Source: Aplectana chamaeleonis (taxonomy: Eukaryota; Nematoda; Chromadorea; Rhabditida; Cosmocercidae). From it: DNA of 64,000 nucleotides. The notes under the pieces were generated by a model. It was not told the DNA's origin. It saw only the letters and a list, made by a program, of their open reading frames with translations, and did no database searches. This document shows positions 57,241-64,000 of the stretch, in pieces; the stretch's first letter is position 1, and every line of letters starts with the position of its first letter. Both the position numbers and the translations under genes were made by a program. Where the stretch lies: contig JAPDOI010000020.1 of assembly GCA_029168955.1 (NCBI GenBank), positions 1,458,501 through 1,522,500 on the forward strand, given 5' to 3'.

Positions 57241-57671
57241 ACGAAACAAACCGTCTTCAAGTCATTGCTCAGGACCTCGCGCGCCACCGAGCAACACGCG
57301 GTAATAAACAGCGCTTTTTCTAACGAATCGTCACGGGGGATGAGAAGTGGAGCTTGTACGTCTATATCAAGCAAAGAAGGAAATGGGTTCCTCAAGTCAT
57401 TTTAACCGCGATGAAAAGCGAAGAAAAGTAGGTGTCGAGAGTGCTGAATTTTGCCTCCTGGGTATTCCATTCCTAAGCCCGAAAAATGGGAAAAAATAGA
57501 AATATACGAAAAAACAAATTACTCAGTTTTATAGAGCAGAAAAAGCGCTTTCTAATAAATACAAACTCTTCGTTAAACAAAAAACAAATCATTTAAACAA
57601 AGCGCTTTGAAGAAAACTGAACGAACCTATTCCCCAACGCAATATAACAGTGATAAGAAGATTTTGACAAG
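57241..57671. other. Gene-free spacer
   Basis: AT-rich, nothing recognised. Confidence 0.3.
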
Positions 57672-57839
57672 GGGTGCGTTCCAAGAACATTCCCATGGCA
57701 AAACGCGTCCATGGAATCGTAGCCACGGCCACGTGGGAGCAATTTTCAGTAAAAATCCGCATCCATGGAAAGCAAATTTGTTTATGGTGAGGTTGCTTTT
57801 CCTCCCACAGCGTCGTGGGAACGTTCTTGGAACGCACCC
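57672..57839. mobile_element. GGGTGCGTTCCAAGAAC-ended MITE (168 bp)
   Basis: GGGTGCGTTCCAAGAACATT at the left is mirrored by ACGTTCTTGGAACGCACCC at the right, with further CATGG/CCATGG pairing inside. The G-rich end style recalls hAT miniature elements, but I see no clear 8-bp target duplication. Confidence 0.7.
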
Positions 57840-57865
57840 AAGATGAGCCCGATAAGTTTATTTTT

Positions 57866-58109
57866 CAAAATGAGGGAGCTAGACTTCATATTATATACCC
57901 ACGACCCCTTTATTGCAGTAACCGCGTGTGCTGGACCCAGAGAGTCTATTCCTCCTCATAATATTTGGAATGGGTATGCCCCGGTGGGATTTACTGGAGA
58001 TCTTCCTGCCATTTTTTTGCGATCCGCAGGATTAACATTTGAGTGTCACGGACAGACGAGGCCAATCACAAGGGTGTGCTTCTTAAGTAAAAAATTTGGA
58101 CTCAGTTAG
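57866..58109 (+). CDS. Possible terminal exon, unidentified
   Basis: The frame reads FILYTHDPFIAVTACAG, ESIPPHNIWNGYAPVGFTGD and LPAIFLRSAGLTFECHG, ending KKFGLS and a stop. Amino-acid composition is unusually protein-like for this window, without T-run or repeat bias. I do not recognise the family. A usable splice acceptor is not obvious; the upstream TTTATTTTTCA is not followed by G. It could be a host exon fragment or an old element. Confidence 0.25.
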
Positions 58110-58562
58110 AGTAAATTTTTTTCTAATGCAAAGTCCTGAAAGCATACCTCTTCGAAAGTGCTTCATTTGAATTCACGAAGTTATTCAGTAGCAATCTTTT
58201 CGCAGGTAATATATCAACTTGAATTTATGCATTATTTTTGCGTTGTATAAGTCAGAAGAGTAGAACTTTTCTTCATTGATTTTATTTTATTTTCTCCTTA
58301 TATCGCTTGTCATATTGTATTTTATTTCAATCAAGTTCATTTAATTAATTTTTTTATTTATTTATTAGCTTATTTATTTATTTATTTATTAACTTATTTA
58401 TTTTCAATTGATAATTTTTGGCTTGATATGATTTGTTTCGCCCCTGTCTTTGCAAAATTCACATCCTTAACAACCCCGGTGTTCTTCAGTGAAGAGAGCA
58501 ACTAGTGAAAAATCAAATGAGAAAAATCAAAAAATGTTATTATATTGAAGTTCATTAGTTAA
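58110..58562. other. AT-rich spacer with ATTT repeats
   Basis: Imperfect TTATTTATTTATT repeats at about 58335-58405. No gene. Confidence 0.4.
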
Positions 58563-59005
58563 AGGCAGGGTTCGCGATAAAAACGACTTTTGAGCTCTCT
58601 TCATGAGAATGTAGATTTGGCCATCACCAAAGTAAAAGTGAGTGAACAAACCCCGAAATTCGCGGGAAAAACGCTCAAAAACAAAGTATAACGGCTAATT
58701 GCCGGTGTCGGCCGGCCCCCTAATTAACGCGATTTTCATTAATGCTTGCTTATCCGGAATTTATTTTGCTGTTCAAGTAATCATTAGTCTCCAGAAATGT
58801 TTAGAAATTACTTTAGAAGCAAAATAAAAGTTGACAAAACAGGTTTTTACCCAAATCTCGATAATTGGGGGCGGGAGGACACCAAGCCATAACTTTCTCC
58901 TGAGCGTTTTTTCTCCAATTTTTTACCTATTTTCACTTTTGTGATAGCCAGATCTACCATTCTATGGTGATAGCACAGCAACCAATTTTATCGAGAACCC
59001 TGCCT
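58563..59005. mobile_element. TTAA-flanked MITE family A, copy 3
   Basis: AGGCAGGGTTCGCGATAAAA to TTATCGAGAACCCTGCCT, 443 bp, TTAA on each side (58559-58562, 59006-59009). Close to the 32.2-kb copy across its length, including CGGCTAATTGCCGGTGTCGG. Confidence 0.9.
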
Positions 59006-59673
59006 TTAAAAAATCTCCATGCTTTGATTAAGGTCATATCAAGCCTGGTTTATACATTGAGACACGTCGCGATCCTAATCGATGGTTGTTAAATATCACG
59101 CCGTCGAAACTCAACTTATTAGAAGTTTAGCCCGTCTGAAATTGAAGGAGAAGTGTAGAATGTCAATAAAAATGCGAAGTATTAATCCAGTAATTTGAAA
59201 ATGTATTTGGTCCTTCTTCCGCTTGTTTTTATTCATTCGTTCACTTATTTTTTCTACAATAATCATTTAGTGGCTGTTTCAGGCAACAAAAGTAATATAT
59301 GATTTAGACACGACTTCTCCCGCTTTTTCCTTGTTGAAGAATTAAAATGTTGAAGAATCTGTCACTAGTATAGTCAACCTACCAAAATGTTTAAAAGCGC
59401 CGCGTTGCATTTATTTACCCTGGTGTTTAACGCTCCAAGTGGGCCGCATACTTGCGTCGCGTGCGCTATTTGTGGCGTCGTCATCAGCCGCATGGCTATT
59501 GGTAGTTTCTCTGAGCCTGTGCAAAATGATACATAGTATGTAAATATGTCTGATCCCTATTACCAGAAGTGATGTGTTTATACTAACTAGCTGTATGTGT
59601 GTCGCCGTCGCGTTTTGTTCGTCGTCGATTTGTGAGGCGATAATCTGTGCGGCTTTATCCTCCAGATGGTTGC
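59006..59673. other. Unassigned spacer
   Basis: From about 59420 GC content rises towards the candidate exon. A minus-strand frame (59411-59731) is open but is probably the shadow of that exon. Confidence 0.3.
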
Positions 59674-59871
59674 ATGAAGACGGCCGTGTTTGGACGGGAT
59701 TCTGGCGAAGGCCCATCGACCTGCGGCGCACCGTCGTTGACGTTCACGCCGCCGGCGACTTTGGCACCGAACAGCCATCATCCACGCAGACCAGTGGCCG
59801 GCGGCGGTGGTGGCCCGGTAATCGTCGGCGGCACCAGACCGCATTCGCGACGGACTAGTCGAATGCAGAAT
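59674..59871 (+). CDS. Possible first exon, Pro/Gly-rich, unidentified
   Basis: From ATG at 59674 the frame reads MKTAVFGRDSGEGPSTCGAP, then SLTFTPPATL, GGGGGPVIVGGTRPHSRRTS and RMQN. It ends at a GTGGGT donor-like sequence at 59872 after exactly 66 codons. The composition (low-complexity Pro, Gly, Ser, Arg) suits a disordered amino-terminus, and GC content stands out against the AT-rich flanks. No downstream exon was recognised, and the minus strand is also largely open, so strand is uncertain. Confidence 0.3.
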
Positions 59872-60384
59872 GTGGGTTGCCCAGTCGATTTATATGCGTA
59901 TATTGATTTTTTTATTGTTTTTTCTTCGGCATTAGTCCTTTGTTTTTTCTCGCGATTTTTTTGGGTTTGTGTGCAGCTACGGATGGTCTGTTGGAGTGAT
60001 GACTTGACCAAGTTAACAATTGTGGATGCCACTACGCAAAATATTTCCCGGCCTTCACGGTACTGTACACAAAATTTATGACACAAATGCAAACACGAAA
60101 TAGTTTCACAACAAGGCTCGAGACAACGATAACAATTCAAACGAATGCTCGAAAAAGTTATGTGCCAGTTTTGGTTTGCACGGCAGAAATCAATGCGAAA
60201 ATTCACCTATGTGCGGTTTAAAACTTCGTTTCGCTTCTTCCTCACAGTCGGAAATGTGGGTGTCGGTTGAAACGGCGCTGCAACGGAGTTCAAGAAGGAT
60301 AGAACGAAAACGTGGGAGAAGGATGAGACTACCTGACGACGTCGAACGGAGGAATGACTCGACAAACCCTCCCCGGGACAGCCT
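59872..60384. other. Unassigned; T-rich then GC-richer
   Basis: The putative intron-like T-rich stretch (59890-59970) is followed by sequence with open frames in both strands but no motif. Confidence 0.3.
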
Positions 60385-61218
60385 GGGGCCGGATTCATCA
60401 ACGCGGCAGCGCTGGTAGCCCTATCCAGTTGTAGCTCTACCCGCGGTAGCGTGCTACCCTAACCATCACATTGTGATTCACGAGCGCGATCCCAGCGTGG
60501 GTAGCGCTACCAAGCAGTTACGCCTAAAAGCGTTATGTGTGTGGCAACGCCGCCGTGTTTTACAAAAGACGACTAATGCGCATCGCTCGTAATCGCTTTC
60601 CGAAAGATTCAACTTTTGAAAACTCCCAGAACCTAAAGCATAAAAATGCAGAGAAAGCCATGAAAAAAAATCTATGTTTAAATCACATGAGGAATTCAGC
60701 AGTATGGGAAACGTGACGATGGTCTTCGTTTTTTTTGTAGAATTCATTACTATGCTCTTTAATCTCTACCATAGTTTGAATTTTGAGAGCGAGGATGATG
60801 TGTATATTATTCCGGACATTTTCGTGGGACGCTCGAATGATTTCGCGTCTCATAGCTGGGTTGAGGCGTGCCAAAAAAATTCCCAAGGCTATTTCTATTT
60901 TTTACAGAGAAAATGTAAACATTCCTATAAACAAACAAAACAAAAAAATCAGCAGTAACAGAAACGCTTGGGCCTAATTGTGTTATCATTGATTTGCCCC
61001 AGTACTTATGCGAGTGTTTCATACCTTATACTTACCTGGTTTTCGTATAGTGTTTAGGCTGGGGAAAAAACCAAGAGTAGATCACGGCTCTCGGCGCTTT
61101 TAATAATGTTTTGAGCCTGCATTTTTCTAAATCTTATCATCATCAAGCCTTCGCTGCCCTCGTCCTTTGGGTAAATTAAAAAAGTATATTGCTCGAAAAT
61201 TAAAAAGGTAAGTCATAT

Positions 61219-61370
61219 ATAACATCGCCGTGGATCGGGAAGAGACTTTGCGTTCACTGTTGAAGGTTAGCGCAAACTCGGCGCATCTATGCTATAGCAT
61301 ATAGCACCGACTTTGCGCCAACCTTCAACAGTGAACGCGAAGTCTCTTCACGATCCATGCCGACGTTACA
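61219..61370. mobile_element. GGTTGGCGCAAA hairpin element, copy 3 (best preserved)
   Basis: 152 bp flanked by TA (61217-61218 and 61371-61372). Arms: TATAACATCGCCGTGGATCG, AGAGACTTTGCGTTCACTG, TTGAAGGTTAGCGCAAACTC and their inverse, around TGCTATAGCATA. Few arm mismatches. Confidence 0.85.
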
Positions 61371-61372
61371 TA

Positions 61373-61791
61373 TTAGGTCTGTGCAAAATTAATGGCGGTT
61401 TTTACAAAATCAAATCTTTTCGCCCTAACGAGACCTTTTTGCAAAGTTTAATATGGCATTCAAAGGCGTATTTCTTCATCTATCTTACGCTAGCGGAAAT
61501 CGAAAACTAGTCGATAATTAGCAAAATAAATACTGTAGATCAGGGGGTTTCGTGTAGTTTTTGACGATGAAGTTTGATGTCTCAAAGTCACTGCGTGAAA
61601 GAGAAACTGAAGGCTGCAAGAATATTCAGTACATAGAACACACTTTAAATTCAAGTTCACAAAAGATCGAGCTATATGAGAAGAGACACGATGTATTTAT
61701 CAGATAGAGAAGCATCAAAGTCCACAAAAAACTCAACCGGACGAAGAGAAATTATTTTTTAAAACACACAATTATTTTTGGACCAACCTAA
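61373..61791. mobile_element. Mariner-type MITE (419 bp)
   Basis: Left TTAGGTCTGTGCAAAATTAA and right TTTTTGGACCAACCTAA form imperfect inverted ends of mariner style, flanked by TA (61371-61372, 61792-61793). The left TA is also the right TA of the hairpin before it. No transposase sequence recognised inside. Confidence 0.7.
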
Positions 61792-62445
61792 TAATTTAAA
61801 ATTAATCTAGCATTGACGATAAATAATGAGTATCGAGAAGAGAGTGGAAGACATTGAAGATTAGAACACAACTTTTTATCCGAATAAAGATGAAAAAGCC
61901 ATAAATTCGTTATACAAGGGGTTCAAAAACAGCTGTTTAATGGACGAGCGCGTAAATTTAGCATTAGAGCGAGCAATCTGTCCGGGTAGGGCGCCGCTGG
62001 TAGCACCCTACCTGAGATTCGCGCTGGGTAGGCTTTGGTAGGTTGCTACCGTGGGTAGCAAGTTTCGTGAATCGCGCCATTTACGCGAATTTTGGTAGGA
62101 AGCTACCCTTACCCAGCCTACCAGCGCTAAATTTCGTTGATGAATCCGGCCCCTGGCACGCAAAACATTGCGCGCGGTTTGAATTCTCGCGCCTGTCTGG
62201 CGCCGCCCGCACCACACGCGAAATTGCACAAACATCGAGCTACCGTATGACTTGATCCTAAAAATAAACAGCCAATCATCTCTTCATCTCACACGTAGCG
62301 CACTAGAATGGTTTGGGGGAGGATTGTTCGTGGAAAGGAGCTTCGGTTCGTTTAGTCCGACTTAACCCTGACTCCCTCTATGGGACTTCAGAAGAAGTCC
62401 GTAGCCAGCTGGCTGTGAACTGAAAATCTTCTGGGCATGCTGCTT

Positions 62446-62585
62446 ATACAGTGCCGATACTTTGCGTTCCTTATTGTACTTTGGTGCAAACTTGGTGCAC
62501 GTATGTTATATTATACACGCACCGAATTCGCGTCAGCACACAACAAGGAACACGAAGCGTTTGCCATATCGGTGCAGACAGTAAG
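62446..62585. mobile_element. GGTTGGCGCAAA hairpin element, copy 4 (most diverged)
   Basis: ACAGTGCCGATACTTTGCGT, TTGGTGCAAACTTGGTGC are mirrored by GCACCGAATTCGCGTCAGC, AACACGAAGCGTTTGCC and ATCGGTGCAGACAGT. Confidence 0.7.
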
Positions 62586-62660
62586 TATGTAACGTTGAAA
62601 GGGCAGCGTAACTAGCTCGTACATAACTTTCGTATACACTTCTGTGCCGAATGATTCGAA

Positions 62661-62960
62661 ACATAAAGTGTGCCCGCATGAGAATGGCGGCCCACGCGGC
62701 CGGCGTGCTTGGCAGGCGGCCGTCGCATACGCCGCCCTCGGACGAGTGTTGGATTTCAACGACAGCCGTCCCCCCTCCCACCGTCTGCATCATGGCTGAT
62801 TGATCGGCGCAGTGCTTGTTGCCAGCCGGTGCCGGCCCCGCTCAAAGTCCATGGCGGTGGGGACTTTTCGCATGCTCGTCCGAGAGCGGCGAACGCGACG
62901 GCCGCCTGCCAAGCACGCCGACCGCATGGGCCGCCATTCTCCTTCGGACGCACCTTATGT
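62661..62960. mobile_element. GGCGGCCCACGCGGCCGGCGTGC hairpin element (300 bp)
   Basis: Arms of roughly 90 bp (about 62661-62755 and 62868-62960): ACATAAAGTGTGCCCGCATG, GAATGGCGGCCCACGCGGCC, TGGCAGGCGGCCGTCGC and inverses. High GC (well above surroundings) explains the long overlapping frames in both strands, which are not genes. Confidence 0.85.
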
Positions 62961-64000
62961 GTCCACAAGTTACTTGTAAGTTATCTATGGGTTGTCAAGT
63001 TGCTAACATTTCAAATGAGGGTATTGAATTTGTTGTATGGTTTGGCGGAGAGAAAACTGCCACCAAACTTGCCCTGGAGTAACAACTCGCAGATAAGTTG
63101 AACGCGAATATTTAACTTGTATGTAACCTCCCGCGACATTAGATGCTAGTGACTTAGAAAAGGGCCTCATAGCTAGCATGTAACTTGCCCAAATGTTGCT
63201 GATTAGGGATCGGGTCAGACCAGGCATGGGTCAGACCTTTATATTGTCAGGGAATGCTTTCGTTCATAGCTCCCTGATAAAAAATTAATTTGCAAAATTC
63301 TTATAATTAGTGTCTCAATGAAAAGGCTATATTATTGTCTGCTGGCCGTTTTCTTCGGTTTGGACGGGTTTTGATCGATCGGAAGACGGCTATATCCGAC
63401 GGGCTAAATACTGAGCAACTTTTGGGCGAATTATTTCTTGTTAACTCAGGAAGAATAGTGTGAGTTAAGTTACGTACCCTTGAGATTTCTAGGCCGACTA
63501 TTCCCGTTTTTTCAGCAGCTTGCTTGCGGGTTATTTGTCCATTGTTGAGTTGCTTGTATTGCGCAGGCTTATATGCTTCCATGAGAAGAATAGATGGCAA
63601 GCATCTTACCCAGGAATAATAAGTTGCAAGTATGTGGGACGAGAATATTTAACGTGCATGTACGGTAAACGCGGAGATATGTATGATGCAAACAACTTGA
63701 AAGGAGCTCCATAGCTAGCAAGAAGCTAGTCGGCAACTTCGAGACCACCTATCGTATTTTAGGAATCATTTAGGCAAGTTATTGGTAAGCATTCTGAAAT
63801 GGGCAGTGTAACTATGTATGTAGCAAGTACATACATAACTGCCCGAAATTTTTTAGCTGAATGTTCCAGTATGTATTTGCAACTTACTGCCACATTACTA
63901 GTTCTTGAATCAGTCATTTGCCGGGTTAAATCAGCGCTTCCAACTTACTTGTTTGCTCTGGCGGAGAAAATAACTGGCAAGTGAGTTTCCAAGTAGTGAA
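62961..64000. repeat. Dispersed repeat with AAGTTACTTGTAAGTT motifs
   Basis: A ~150-bp segment at 63045-63180 (TGGCGGAGAGAAAACTGCCA, GCGAATATTTAACTTGTATG, CCTCATAGCTAGCATGTAAC) returns diverged at 63580-63720 (ACGAGAATATTTAACGTGCA, CTCCATAGCTAGCAAG), and its start again at 63955. No gene is supported. Confidence 0.5.

Larger units (their letters stand above)
60385..62153. mobile_element. Possible 1.77-kb element with GGGGCCGGATTCATCAACG ends
   Basis: GGGGCCGGATTCATCAACG at 60385 is exactly inverted at 62153, and GCGCTGGTAG blocks continue inward on both sides. The interior near each end has GTAGC(G)CTACC-type inverted pieces. Either these are the two ends of one element, or two independent small elements each missing one end. 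Other transposons lie inside. No transposase was found; a 94-codon frame at 60674-60958 is unassigned. Confidence 0.4.

Noticed and set aside
62511..63101. Several overlapping 70-130-codon frames
   Set aside because: They lie across a GC-rich inverted repeat, where few stops are expected in any frame.

Overview
The window reads as eukaryotic, repeat-saturated, probably intergenic DNA from a nematode; a strongylid such as a hookworm is the best guess. The basis is the proteins of its mobile elements, recalled from memory and not searched: an RTE-type endonuclease with hookworm-like wording, a Penelope-like GIY-YIG domain, a CR1/Jockey-type reverse transcriptase tail and Mos1-like mariner transposases. 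I recognise no intact host protein gene, rRNA, operon or CRISPR array. Three or four tRNA-like loci are present, and two short stretches could be host exons.

Layout. 0-6 kb: a tRNA-like locus, small and large foldback elements, and an RTE retrotransposon (minus strand) that lost its reverse transcriptase and has a 559-bp tandem duplication of its 3' end. 6.7-10.3 kb: a degenerate ~58-bp minisatellite followed by an AACAT pentanucleotide satellite, both interrupted by short inverted-repeat elements. 12-20 kb: several MITE-like palindromes, a mariner deletion derivative and copies of an element built from the 12-bp palindrome GTTACATGTAAC. 21-33 kb: nested transposons, including TTAA-flanked miniature elements whose insertion sites can be read back to an empty state. 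34.5-35.7 kb: one mariner with perfect 30-bp ends and a broken transposase. 36-39.9 kb: a roughly 4-kb region whose left half is rich in GCGACA and whose right half is rich in TGTCGC. 41-49 kb: more foldback copies, two TTAA elements sharing one TTAA, and two tRNA-like loci. 49.5-57 kb: a 114-bp-arm hairpin, a full 1.1-kb foldback element, and a Penelope-like fragment between 250-bp inverted arms. 57-64 kb: further miniature elements, some abutting at a single TA.

The elements are mostly non-autonomous or dead and repeatedly inserted into one another, so the window is best used as a stratigraphy of transposition. The most informative points are the two TTAA empty sites (32.24 and 25.18 kb), the palindromic GTTACATGTAAC elements that share a short open frame, and the inverted GCGAC domain. 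I did not find a convincing new biological system. Repeat boundaries were read by eye and may be off by a few to tens of bases.
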